Source: Gammaproteobacteria bacterium
Lineage (GTDB): Bacteria; Pseudomonadota; Gammaproteobacteria; SZUA-152
Length of the DNA: 9,890 nt
NCBI GenBank assembly: GCA_024762755.1
Contig: JANTGX010000059.1
Location: 1 to 9,890 of the forward strand
Direction: 5' to 3'
The position numbers and the translations under genes were made by a program. The notes under the pieces are model-generated. The model saw only the letters and a list, made by a program, of their open reading frames with translations, ran no database searches and was not told where the DNA came from. Positions within the stretch are counted from its first letter, which is position 1. Each line of letters opens with the position of its first letter. Of the stretch, positions 1-6,955 are shown one piece after another.

Positions 1-1
1 G

Positions 2-1291
2 GACTACGATGCCATCCTCTTCGCCATTGGCGCCCAGAATGGACGTGGCCTGCCCATTCCGCACTTCGACGAAGCGCCCAATTGCGTGAGTGGTGTCGCC
101 TTTCTCGAGGCCTTCAACAAGGGCCACTTGAAGGCCGTCACCGGCAAGGTCGTCGTGGTCGGCGGTGGCGACACCTCCATCGACGTCGCCTCCGTTGCCC
201 GCCGCATCGGTATGGTTGAGGATGCTGGTCCCGAGGCGCGTCCCGAAAAGGTGATCAAGAGCGACACCGACCAGCCCCTACCGCCCACTGCACGGCACGT
301 ACCCGTGGAGGTCACGCTGGTCTCCCGTCACCCCATCACGGACATGACCGCCTCTCAGCACGAAATCGACGATGCAACCCGCGAAGGCGTGGAGATCATC
401 GGTTCGCTGGATCCCGTCGAGGTCGTACTCGGCGAGGATGGCATGGCCAAGGCTCTGCGCGTGCGCAAGCTGAAATGGGAAAACGGCAAGATGGAGCCCA
501 TCGAAGGCTCCGAATTCGATATCGAGGCCGATCTCATCGTCTCGGCCATCGGCCAGACCGGTCGTCTCGATGGCATCGAATCACTGGCCAATGAGCGTGG
601 CCTGATGAACGCCGACAGCAACTTCAAGATGCCTGACAAAGAAGGCTACTTCGTTGCCGGCGATATCGTACAGCCACACCTGCTGACCACTGTCATCGGC
701 CAGGCCTCGGTTGCCGCCGAAAGTATCGACCACTACCTCAAGCAACAACCCATGGGTAATCGTCCCAAGGTGGACGTACACCACTTCAACCTGCTGAAGA
801 AACTGCGCGAACAGCATCTGGCACCGCAACCCTTCAAGCCCGAGGGCGACGAGCATACCCGCGGTATCGATCGCGGACGCCGTGGTACATCGGACGCCGA
901 CTATGCCATCCACAACTTCGAGGATCGTTCGGCCTTCTCCATCGTCTCCGCCGACGAGCTGTTCCTGGGCCATTTCTCCTATACGCCCCGGCATATGCGT
1001 GAAGAAATCGTACCCGATGCCGAACACGTCCTGGGTCATTTCGAAGAGCGAGTACAGCCGCTGCCTGAGCCCGAAGTCGTCGAAGAGGCCGGTCGTTGCA
1101 TGAGTTGTGGTCTCTGCTTCGAATGTGACAACTGCGTCATCTACTGCCCGCAAGACGCCGTGCACAAGGTCGACAAGGAGAAGCACACCATCGGTCGCTA
1201 CGTGGACACCGATTACACCCGTTGTATCGGTTGCCACATCTGTGCCGATGTCTGCCCCACCGGCTACATCAAGATGGGACTGGGCGAATAG
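2..1291 (+). CDS. dsrL: DsrL, iron-sulfur flavoprotein NAD(P)H:acceptor oxidoreductase (5' truncated by window)
   Basis: The reading frame is open from base 2, so the GTG at 86 is internal and the true start lies upstream. About 429 residues are present, compared with roughly 650 in the family. The fragment resembles the small subunit of glutamate synthase. It has a dinucleotide-binding GGGDTS motif near nt 161-178 and an FAD-contacting AGDIVQPHLLTTVIGQAS stretch around nt 656-709. A DsrL-specific linker follows. The C-terminal ferredoxin domain has a CMSCGLCFECDNCVIYCP cluster starting at nt 1097 and a CIGCHICADVCP cluster ending near nt 1258. In sulfur oxidisers DsrL associates with DsrAB and passes electrons from sulfide/persulfide oxidation to NAD(P)+ in the cytoplasm. 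Its position immediately before dsrJ matches the A. vinosum dsrKLJOP order. A GltD-like amidotransferase subunit is the main alternative, but the C-terminal clusters and the neighbours argue strongly for DsrL. Confidence 0.93.
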   Translation, partial: DYDAILFAIGAQNGRGLPIPHFDEAPNCVSGVAFLEAFNKGHLKAVTGKVVVVGGGDTSIDVASVARRIGMVEDAGPEARPEKVIKSDTDQPLPPTARHVPVEVTLVSRHPITDMTASQHEIDDATREGVEIIGSLDPVEVVLGEDGMAKALRVRKLKWENGKMEPIEGSEFDIEADLIVSAIGQTGRLDGIESLANERGLMNADSNFKMPDKEGYFVAGDIVQPHLLTTVIGQASVAAESIDHYLKQQPMGNRPKVDVHHFNLLKKLREQHLAPQPFKPEGDEHTRGIDRGRRGTSDADYAIHNFEDRSAFSIVSADELFLGHFSYTPRHMREEIVPDAEHVLGHFEERVQPLPEPEVVEEAGRCMSCGLCFECDNCVIYCPQDAVHKVDKEKHTIGRYVDTDYTRCIGCHICADVCPTGYIKMGLGE

Positions 1292-1346
1292 AACCTGCTA
1301 CATCGTCGTTCATCACGCAGATCGTCCTTAACGAGGGGTGTGAATT

Positions 1347-1351
1347 GGGAG
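1347..1351 (+). promoter_or_regulatory. Ribosome binding site deciding the dsrJ start
   Basis: GGGAG lies 8 nt upstream of the GTG at 1360. That start gives a clean signal peptide. A competing GAGGGG at 1333-1338 sits 6 nt before an in-frame TTG at 1345, which would add five residues (MGANA) to the N-terminus. The GTG is preferred because its product begins directly with a basic n-region and a hydrophobic core. No in-frame ATG exists nearby other than the one inside dsrL. Confidence 0.55.
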
Positions 1352-1359
1352 CCAATGCT

Positions 1360-1752
1360 GTGAAAAGCCACCGCCGATACCACTTACTGCTGAGCCTCAT
1401 ATTGTTCGCCACCTTGGTGCCGGCATGGGCGGCTGCACCCGTGCCTGATATTCCTCAGGCGATAAAGGGAAAGCAGTGTGTGGAAGAGACGGAATTCATG
1501 CGCCGCAACCACATGGAACTCCTCATGCACCAGCGCGAGGACACTGTCCGACGAGGTATTCGCACCAAGAAACACAGCCTGAAAAACTGTTTCTCTTGTC
1601 ACGTCGTCAAGGGTGCCGATGGCAAGCCGGTTACGGTGAGTGATCCCCGACATTTCTGTCGCGAATGCCATGACTATGCGGCGGTGACCGTGGACTGCTG
1701 GCAATGCCATGTATCGACGCCCGAACCGGCAGCAAAGGATGGTGCGCTATGA
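1360..1752 (+). CDS. dsrJ: DsrJ, periplasmic triheme cytochrome c of the DsrMKJOP complex
   Basis: This encodes 130 residues from a GTG start. A Sec signal (basic MKSHRRYH, hydrophobic LLLSLILFATLV, PAWA-AAP cleavage region) would export it, and the hydrophobic stretch may stay as a membrane anchor. Three CXXCH heme-binding motifs follow: CFSCH at residues 77-81, CRECH at 100-104 and CWQCH at 113-117. The only other cysteine, C40, matches the conserved cysteine that in A. vinosum DsrJ is an axial ligand of one heme (His/Cys ligation). DsrJ is the periplasmic redox subunit of DsrMKJOP, and its partner there is not firmly known. The gene starts 68 nt after dsrL and ends in an ATGA overlap with dsrO, implying translational coupling. 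Identification is firm from the three hemes, the spacing and the flanking dsrL and dsrO. The exact start is less certain. Confidence 0.93.
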   Translation: MKSHRRYHLLLSLILFATLVPAWAAAPVPDIPQAIKGKQCVEETEFMRRNHMELLMHQREDTVRRGIRTKKHSLKNCFSCHVVKGADGKPVTVSDPRHFCRECHDYAAVTVDCWQCHVSTPEPAAKDGAL

Positions 1753-2519
1753 GCGAGGCGAAGAAGATGAACGACAACAAGATCGACAGTTATCGTCGTC
1801 GATTCCTGGGACAGTCGGCTGCCGTCACCGCCGGTATCACCTTCGGTTCCGGACTACTGCTGAATGCCGTCGCCGAGGCCAGACCGGCCGACCAGCCGGC
1901 CACCAGCAAGAACCGCTGGGGTCTGCTCATCGATACCAGCAAATGTGCCAGTGACTGCGATGAATGTGTAAAGGCCTGTGAGATGGAACATGGCTGGGGT
2001 CGTGGAAGCCATGACGAACAGCATTCTCGGCCGGAGCAAAAGGCACAGTGGATCCGTAAAGTGACCGTGCGTGACCGTGCCACCGGATATCAAACGTCGC
2101 TACCCATGATGTGTCAACACTGCGCCCACCCCCCCTGCGTCGATGTCTGCCCCACGGGTGCCTCGATGAAACGGGCCGACGGTATCGTGCAGGTGGACAA
2201 GCACCTGTGCATCGGTTGCCGCTATTGCATGATGGCCTGCCCCTACAAAGCACGCTCCTTCGTGCACGAAGACCTGCACGATCAACGGGTCGATTCGCCG
2301 CGCGGCAAGGGCACCGTCGAAAGCTGCAATCTCTGCGTCAACCGTGTCGATCGTGGTGAGCAGCCTGCCTGCGCCGAGGCCTGTCCGGAGAAGGCGATCC
2401 TGTTTGGTGATCTCAAGGATCCCTCCAGCGCCATTGCACGCCGCTTGGCCAGTGAACCGAGCACACAGATCCGCGGCGACCTGGGCCTCGACCTGGGTGT
2501 TCGCTACGAGCATCTGTGA
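1749..2519 (+). CDS. dsrO: DsrO, Tat-exported four-cluster iron-sulfur subunit of DsrMKJOP
   Basis: This encodes 256 residues from the ATG at 1749. It overlaps the dsrJ stop by 4 nt (ATGA), with an AAGGA-like site just upstream. A twin-arginine motif (RRRFLGQ, residues 16-22) precedes a hydrophobic segment ending near AEA at 42-44, so the folded protein is exported by Tat to the periplasmic face. Sixteen cysteines form four ferredoxin-type groups: C66/70/73/77, C122/125/130/134, C154/157/160/164 and C193/196/208/212. These should hold four [4Fe-4S] clusters. The architecture matches DsrO/HmcB-type subunits that pair with an NrfD-type membrane protein, here DsrP. It is inferred to wire electrons between DsrP and the hemes of DsrJ. 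Without the context it could be called a generic NrfC-like subunit. An in-frame ATG at 1767 would leave the Tat motif intact but is less well placed. Confidence 0.94.
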   Translation: MSEAKKMNDNKIDSYRRRFLGQSAAVTAGITFGSGLLLNAVAEARPADQPATSKNRWGLLIDTSKCASDCDECVKACEMEHGWGRGSHDEQHSRPEQKAQWIRKVTVRDRATGYQTSLPMMCQHCAHPPCVDVCPTGASMKRADGIVQVDKHLCIGCRYCMMACPYKARSFVHEDLHDQRVDSPRGKGTVESCNLCVNRVDRGEQPACAEACPEKAILFGDLKDPSSAIARRLASEPSTQIRGDLGLDLGVRYEHL

Positions 2520-2639
2520 CGTTCAGACCCATCGATTCGTCGGGGCAGGCCACCATTCGCCCCAAGCTGTAACCACAACAATGCACAATGCGCCACAAGG
2601 CCTTGCCAGAACTCACGTGATAACAACGAGCGAAGAGCC
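2520..2639. other. dsrO-dsrP spacer
   Basis: This 120-nt gap separates two genes of one complex and is unusually long for this tightly packed operon. It has no reading frame with a coding look. The only structure seen is a weak 5-bp stem, GGGGC at 2542-2546 with GCCCC at 2559-2563. There is no T-run, so it is not a terminator. No convincing promoter is visible. Confidence 0.4.
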
Positions 2640-3854
2640 ATGAAACCAACCACCTTCCGCGAGCTTGCCGGCACCAGTACGGGCTATTACGCCTTGCTGG
2701 GTATTCTGGGACTGTTGATCGCCAGCGGACTTGGCGCTGCCTATTACATGGAACACAACGGTCACTGGGTCACCGGAATGACCAACCAGATCGTCTGGGG
2801 CATGCCGCATGTGTTTGCCGTATTCCTCATCGTCGCCGCCTCGGGCGCCCTCAACGTGGCCTCCATGGCCTCCGTCTTCGGCCGTACCCCGCTCAAGCCG
2901 CTGTCACGCCTCTCGGGTCTGCTCGCCATCGCCCTGCTGGTGGGTGGTCTCGTCGTCCTGGTGCTCGATCTGGGACATCCCGACCGTCTCATCGTCGCCA
3001 TGACCCACCTCAATCTGAAGTCCATCTTCGCCTGGAACATCATCCTGTATACCGGCTTCATCGCCATCGTCGCCGCCTATCTGCTCACCATGATGGACAA
3101 GAGTGTCAGCCAATACAGCAAGCGCGTGGGCTTCTTCGCCTTTCTCTGGCGTCTCATCCTCACCACCGGCACGGGTTCCATCTTTGGCTTCCTGGTCGCC
3201 CGTCAGGCCTATGATGCCGCCATCATGGCGCCCATGTTCATCGCCCTTTCCTTCTCCTTCGGCCTGGCCATCTTCATGCTCGTGGTCTTCGCCGCCTATC
3301 GCTGGGGAGGACGCTCCATCGGCGGTTTCATGATCAACCGCCTGCAGCGTCTGCTCGGCCTGTTCGCTGCCACTGCTGTGTTCTTCGTCATCGTGTTCCA
3401 CCTGACCAATCTCTATGCGGCGGAGCACCATGGCGTCGAGCAGTTCATCCTCGACGGCAACAACGTCTACAGCGGTCTCTTCTGGGTCGGGTATATCCTG
3501 CTCGGCACCCTGGTCCCACTGGCCATCGCCTATTTCAAGCCCTTTCGTGCCTCCATGGGATGGGCCACCACCGCGGCCCTGCTGGTCATTGCCGGCGGCT
3601 TCTCCATCATGTATGTGATCATCATCGGCGGTCAGGCCTTCCCGTTACAGCTCTTCCCGGGCAAAGAGGTCAGCAGCAGCTTCTTCGATGGCGTGGTCAA
3701 CCCCTACACGCCCAGTCTGGCCGAGACCCTCCTCGGCATGGGTGGTTTCGCCTTCGCCTTGGCCCTGGTCGCGGTCGCCGTGCGCTTGATGAAATTCCTA
3801 CCCTTGAGCCTGGCAGATGCGGATGTGGACCCCCATTACAAGCCGCCGGCATAA
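2640..3854 (+). CDS. dsrP: DsrP, NrfD-type integral membrane subunit of DsrMKJOP
   Basis: This encodes 404 residues and is strongly hydrophobic, with about ten predicted membrane segments by eye (for example residues 16-35, 55-75, 92-112, 130-150, 165-185, 195-220, 238-258, 278-298, 308-330 and 363-385). The DLGHPDR motif after the third segment (110-116) and the GGQAFPLQLFPG stretch (330-341) are typical of the NrfD/PsrC quinone-interacting family. DsrP sits in the cytoplasmic membrane and is expected to exchange electrons with the quinone pool, with DsrO as its periplasmic partner. The Shine-Dalgarno region (AGCGAAGAGCC before the ATG) is weak, and the gene is 120 nt from dsrO. Family assignment is firm. 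The specific name rests on the flanking dsrJO and dsrN. Confidence 0.93.
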   Translation: MKPTTFRELAGTSTGYYALLGILGLLIASGLGAAYYMEHNGHWVTGMTNQIVWGMPHVFAVFLIVAASGALNVASMASVFGRTPLKPLSRLSGLLAIALLVGGLVVLVLDLGHPDRLIVAMTHLNLKSIFAWNIILYTGFIAIVAAYLLTMMDKSVSQYSKRVGFFAFLWRLILTTGTGSIFGFLVARQAYDAAIMAPMFIALSFSFGLAIFMLVVFAAYRWGGRSIGGFMINRLQRLLGLFAATAVFFVIVFHLTNLYAAEHHGVEQFILDGNNVYSGLFWVGYILLGTLVPLAIAYFKPFRASMGWATTAALLVIAGGFSIMYVIIIGGQAFPLQLFPGKEVSSSFFDGVVNPYTPSLAETLLGMGGFAFALALVAVAVRLMKFLPLSLADADVDPHYKPPA

Positions 3855-3890
3855 TCGACTCGGCCATCCGTCGTGAACGGCCCTACCGAC

Positions 3891-3917
3891 GGCGGCGCCT
3901 GGCCAATCAGCGCCGCC
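3891..3917 (+). other. GC-rich hairpin downstream of dsrP
   Basis: An 8-bp all-GC inverted repeat, GGCGGCGC (3891-3898) and GCGCCGCC (3910-3917), has an 11-nt loop and lies 36 nt after the dsrP stop. It is followed by ATTGTTCCTCCC, a weak T-containing tail rather than a T-run. It may act as a transcript stabiliser, attenuator or partial terminator inside the operon. It is not a canonical intrinsic terminator. Confidence 0.5.
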
Positions 3918-4091
3918 ATTGTTCCTCCCGAAGTGCAGATCGACAACAGACATTCTTGGTCTCGGGAAGCTGTCGGAATTGGACAGGCTGGCTAACTAAT
4001 TAGAGCGGCAGAATGGCCGCCCTCCCACCGCCGCAACAGATGGCTCCCAGGCACCTCGGCGCATCGTTCAACATTTTCTGGAAACGACACC
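3918..4091. other. dsrP to TrpD-like intergenic region
   Basis: The rest of the 237-nt spacer has no coding signal. It holds an AT-rich palindrome, CTAATTAG at 3996-4003, and a small stem, GCGGC at 4005-4009 with GCCGC at 4016-4020. A TTGGAC at 3979-3984 resembles a -35 box, but the nearest -10-like TAATTA (3997-4002) is only 12 nt away. No sigma-70 promoter can therefore be claimed. Confidence 0.35.
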
Positions 4092-5093
4092 ATGCAGACT
4101 GAACACCCTTTCGCACAGTACGTCCGTATCCTCGGCAAGGGAAAAAACGGCTCCCGCGCATTGACCCAGGAAGAGGCCTACGAGTCCTTCCGTATGGTCA
4201 TGCAAGACGAGGTCTTGCCCGAACAGCTGGGGGCCTATCTCATGCTGCTGCGCGTGAAGGAGGAAGAGCCCGAAGAATTGGCCGGCTTCATCCGTGCCGT
4301 ACGCGACACCATCCAGCTCCCCGAAGACGCCACTCCCGTGGATCTCGACTGGTCATCCTACGCCGGCAAACGGCGGCAGTTGCCCTGGTTCATCCTTAGC
4401 ACCCTGCTATTGGCCCAGAACGGCTTCAAGGTCTTCATGCATGGGGCCAGCGGCCACACCGCGGGCAGGATCTACACCAAGGATGTCCTGCAAGGCCTCG
4501 GCATCCCGCCCGTCGGCTCGCTGCAAGAGGCCTCCGATCGGATCGCCACGACCGGCTTCGCCTATCTCGACCTGGAATTCCTCTCACCCAAATTGCACCA
4601 GATCATCGAGCTGCGTCCCCTCCTCGGCCTACGCTCGCCGGTGCATACCATTGCCCGCATGCTCAACCCTTTCTCTGCCCCGTATGTGATGCAGGGCATC
4701 TTCCACCCCGGCTACCGCCCCATGCACCAGGAGGCCGCCCTCCTGCTCGGTCAACCGCACCTGGCCGTGATCAAGGGCGAGGGTGGCGAGATCGAACGCA
4801 ACCCCGATCAACCCTGCCTGGTGCAGAGCGTGCACGAGGGTGTGCTGAGCGAGGAAGAGTGGCCGCCCATGTTCGCCAAGCGGCACATGAAAGACGAGTC
4901 GCTGGACATATCGCGTCTGCGCGCCGTCTGGGAAGGCCGTAGCGACGACGAATACGGCACCGCCGCCGCCGTCGGGACCGCGGCCATCGCCCTCAAACTG
5001 ATGGGCCGCGCCGGTAGCATCGCCGAGGCCGAACAACAGGCCGCTGAGATGTGGGCCGCACGCAAACGCGAGGCCTTCGGCGCCGCGGCCTGA
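4092..5093 (+). CDS. TrpD2/YbiB-like protein (anthranilate phosphoribosyltransferase fold), dsr-linked
   Basis: This encodes 333 residues. The N-terminal 75 residues match the helical-bundle domain of glycosyltransferase family 3, and the rest resembles its phosphoribosyltransferase-like domain. The catalytic signatures of true TrpD are altered. The PRPP-loop GTGGD is replaced by YAGKRR (90-95), the KHGN..SS motif reads MHGASGHTAGRIYT (116-129), and the LG.RT..NP.. motif survives only as LGLRSPVHTIARMLNP (178-193). The acidic pair region reads KGEGGEIERNPDQP (228-241). This pattern fits the YbiB/TrpD2 branch, whose E. coli member binds nucleic acid and is not a tryptophan enzyme. No trp genes are nearby. 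It is 237 nt from dsrP and 29 nt before dsrN, so it is likely cotranscribed with dsrN. Its role in sulfur oxidation is unknown. Phosphoribosyltransferase activity cannot be assumed. Confidence 0.8.
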   Translation: MQTEHPFAQYVRILGKGKNGSRALTQEEAYESFRMVMQDEVLPEQLGAYLMLLRVKEEEPEELAGFIRAVRDTIQLPEDATPVDLDWSSYAGKRRQLPWFILSTLLLAQNGFKVFMHGASGHTAGRIYTKDVLQGLGIPPVGSLQEASDRIATTGFAYLDLEFLSPKLHQIIELRPLLGLRSPVHTIARMLNPFSAPYVMQGIFHPGYRPMHQEAALLLGQPHLAVIKGEGGEIERNPDQPCLVQSVHEGVLSEEEWPPMFAKRHMKDESLDISRLRAVWEGRSDDEYGTAAAVGTAAIALKLMGRAGSIAEAEQQAAEMWAARKREAFGAAA

Positions 5094-5122
5094 CGCCCCC
5101 GCCACCGCACGCACAGACACGC

Positions 5123-6523
5123 ATGCCACAGCTTTTCATTTCTGCCGCACACAAATCGTCGGGCAAGACCACGCTCAGCATCGGCCTGTGTGCCGCCTTT
5201 CGGCGTCGTGGGCTGCAGGTCCAGCCGTTCAAGAAGGGACCGGACTACATCGATCCCATGTGGTTGTCCCGCGCCGCGGGGCACGACTGCCTCAACCTCG
5301 ACTTCAACACCCTGTCGCGTGAAGAGATCCTCGCCAAGGCCAGCCGCGGAATCGGCGCCGACCTCTGCCTCACCGAGGGCAACAAAGGTCTCTACGACGG
5401 CCTCGACCTCGATGGCAGCAATAGCAATGCCGCCCTCGCCACCCTGCTCGAGGCGCCCGTCATCCTGGTCATCGACGCCCAGGGGATGACCCGCGGTATC
5501 GCCCCCTTGATCCTCGGTTATCAGGCCTTCGACCCTCGCGTGAAGATCGCCGGTGTGATCCTCAACCAACTGGGTGGCCATCGCCACGAGGCCAAGCTGC
5601 GCGCGGTCATCGACCACTACACCGACGTACCGGTGGTCGGTGCGGTCCATCGCGACCCGGCGCTGCAGATCTGCGAGCGCCATCTGGGCCTGGTGCCCAG
5701 CAACGAGGCCTCCGCCGTGGAACGGCAGATCGAGGCCCTGGCACAGGCGGTGGAACGGCAGGTGGACCTCGACCGGCTGCTGCAAATCGCTGCCGCGCAT
5801 CCCCTGCCGGTGACCGCGCCGGCGCCCGTCGCCACCCCTCCCGCCAGCGATCTGCGCATCGCCATCGCCCGCGATGCGGCCTTCGGCTTCTATTATCCCG
5901 ACGACCTCGACGCCTTTGCCGCGGCCGGTGCGGAGCTGGTGCCCTTCGATAGCACGCGGGACGTGGAACTCCCACCGGCCATCGATGGTCTGTTCATCGG
6001 TGGTGGCTTCCCCGAGACCCAGATGCAGGCACTGGAGGCCAACCACCGACTGCGCCAAGACATACGCCGCGCCATCGATGCCGGGCTGCCCACCTATGCC
6101 GAGTGTGGTGGGCTCATGTACCTGACCCGCAGTATCACCTGGCAGGGAAAACGCTGCGAGATGGTCGGCGCCATCCCCGCCGACAGCGTCATGCATCGGC
6201 GTCCACAGGGCCGTGGTCTGGTGCAGTTGAAAGAGACCCCGGCCATGCCGTGGCCCGGCGAGGCGGCGGAGCCGGTCATCAATGCCCACGAATTCCACTA
6301 CTCGGCGTTGGAGAACCTGTCCGCAGACCTGCCCTTCGCCTATGAGATAATCCGCGGCACGGGTATCGACGAGCGCCACGACGGCCTGCTGTATCGCAAC
6401 ACCCTGGCCTGCTATGCCCATTTGCGCGACGTCGCTGGAAATCACTGGGTCGCCCGCTTCGTCGATTACGTCCGACAGCAAAAGATGGCTCAGAGGCCCC
6501 TCGCCGCCGGCCAGCAGCACTGA
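5123..6523 (+). CDS. dsrN: DsrN, cobyrinate a,c-diamide synthase-like glutamine amidotransferase (siroheme amidation)
   Basis: This encodes 466 residues, about the length of CobB/CbiA. The N-terminal ATPase domain has the P-loop SAAHKSSGKTTL (7-18) and the family motif KKGPDYIDP (37-45). The C-terminal class I-like glutaminase domain has GLFIGGGFPETQ (289-300), the nucleophile C328 in YAECGGLMYL, and a candidate catalytic His in YAHLRD (H433). CobB-type enzymes amidate corrin carboxylates using glutamine and ATP. DsrN in dsr operons is thought to convert siroheme to the siro(heme)amide cofactor of sulfite reductase DsrAB. The ATG at 5123 is chosen because the P-loop begins seven residues later, as in homologues. 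The upstream in-frame ATG at 5051 would add a low-complexity stretch overlapping the previous gene. No clear Shine-Dalgarno is visible, so coupling to the upstream gene (stop 29 nt before) is plausible. A real cobalamin enzyme is the alternative, but no cob genes are present. Confidence 0.9.
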   Translation: MPQLFISAAHKSSGKTTLSIGLCAAFRRRGLQVQPFKKGPDYIDPMWLSRAAGHDCLNLDFNTLSREEILAKASRGIGADLCLTEGNKGLYDGLDLDGSNSNAALATLLEAPVILVIDAQGMTRGIAPLILGYQAFDPRVKIAGVILNQLGGHRHEAKLRAVIDHYTDVPVVGAVHRDPALQICERHLGLVPSNEASAVERQIEALAQAVERQVDLDRLLQIAAAHPLPVTAPAPVATPPASDLRIAIARDAAFGFYYPDDLDAFAAAGAELVPFDSTRDVELPPAIDGLFIGGGFPETQMQALEANHRLRQDIRRAIDAGLPTYAECGGLMYLTRSITWQGKRCEMVGAIPADSVMHRRPQGRGLVQLKETPAMPWPGEAAEPVINAHEFHYSALENLSADLPFAYEIIRGTGIDERHDGLLYRNTLACYAHLRDVAGNHWVARFVDYVRQQKMAQRPLAAGQQH

Positions 6524-6526
6524 CGT

Positions 6527-6578
6527 CTGCTCGCGCCGTCTCGATGCCGGTCGTCCCTACCGCCAGCAAGGCGAGCAG
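6527..6578 (+). other. Inverted repeat in the dsrR leader
   Basis: CTGCTCGC (6527-6534) and GCGAGCAG (6571-6578) can pair perfectly over 8 bp around a 36-nt loop that contains a small CGGT/ACCG stem. It lies in the 96-nt spacer between dsrN and dsrR and ends about 40 nt before the dsrR ATG. No T-run follows. It may structure the leader, but this is unproven. Confidence 0.4.
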
Positions 6579-6619
6579 CCATCCAACCTCTATTCGCCAA
6601 CTATCGAGAATTTGACATC

Positions 6620-6955
6620 ATGAGCCTGATTAGCCTTTCACCCGCCGCCATCGAACAGATCAAACAAGCCATCGCGCAAAACGAAGGCGATGAAACCGCG
6701 CTGCGTATCGCGGCGCAGATGAGCGCCGACGAGACCATCGACTACGGCATGGGTTTCGATGAGATCAAAGAGGACGACGTACGCGAAGAGATCGATGGCA
6801 TCACCCTCGTCGTCTCCCCCGCGCACCTGGAACTCCTCAACGGGGCCCACATGGACTTCGTCGAGATCGAGCCCGGCAAATTCCACTTCATCTTCCTCAA
6901 CCCCAACGATCCCAACTACAAGCCGCCCACCGAGGACGATGCCCTCCCCGAATAA
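6620..6955 (+). CDS. dsrR: DsrR, IscA/HesB-like protein lacking the cluster-binding cysteines
   Basis: This encodes 111 residues aligning by eye with A-type iron-sulfur scaffold proteins: LRIAAQMSADETIDYGMGF (28-46), a VVVS-like strand at 63-66, LELLNGAHMDFVEIEPGKF (70-88) and FLNPNDPNY (92-100). The three cysteines that hold iron or clusters in IscA are all missing, and the protein has no cysteine at all. This is the known property of A. vinosum DsrR, which keeps the fold but does not bind iron or Fe-S clusters. It is needed for proper sulfur oxidation, apparently through post-transcriptional control of dsr expression. The gene follows dsrN as in the classical operon. Its last 17 nt overlap the start of the histidine kinase gene in another frame. 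The Shine-Dalgarno is weak (CGAGAA upstream). The cytoplasmic role is inferred from the homologue. Confidence 0.9.
   Translation: MSLISLSPAAIEQIKQAIAQNEGDETALRIAAQMSADETIDYGMGFDEIKEDDVREEIDGITLVVSPAHLELLNGAHMDFVEIEPGKFHFIFLNPNDPNYKPPTEDDALPE

Noticed and set aside
86..88. GTG at 86 as the start of the first gene
   Set aside because: The frame is open upstream to base 2 with a conserved-looking sequence (DYDAILFAIGAQNGRGLPIP), so the gene starts outside the window.
581..1237. A 218-codon minus-strand frame opposite dsrL
   Set aside because: It is the antisense shadow of the clear DsrL reading frame, with repetitive V/G/D-rich composition.
3979..4002. A sigma-70 promoter (TTGGAC / TAATTA) upstream of the TrpD-like gene
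   Set aside because: The spacing is only 12 nt, too short for a normal promoter.
4092..5093. Annotation as anthranilate phosphoribosyltransferase (trpD)
   Set aside because: The PRPP-binding GTGGD and KHGN motifs are altered and there are no trp genes nearby.
4808..6520. A 570-codon open frame on the minus strand opposite dsrN
   Set aside because: The + strand has an unmistakable CobB-family protein with all motifs. The antisense frame is a GC-rich codon-bias shadow with no recognisable domain.
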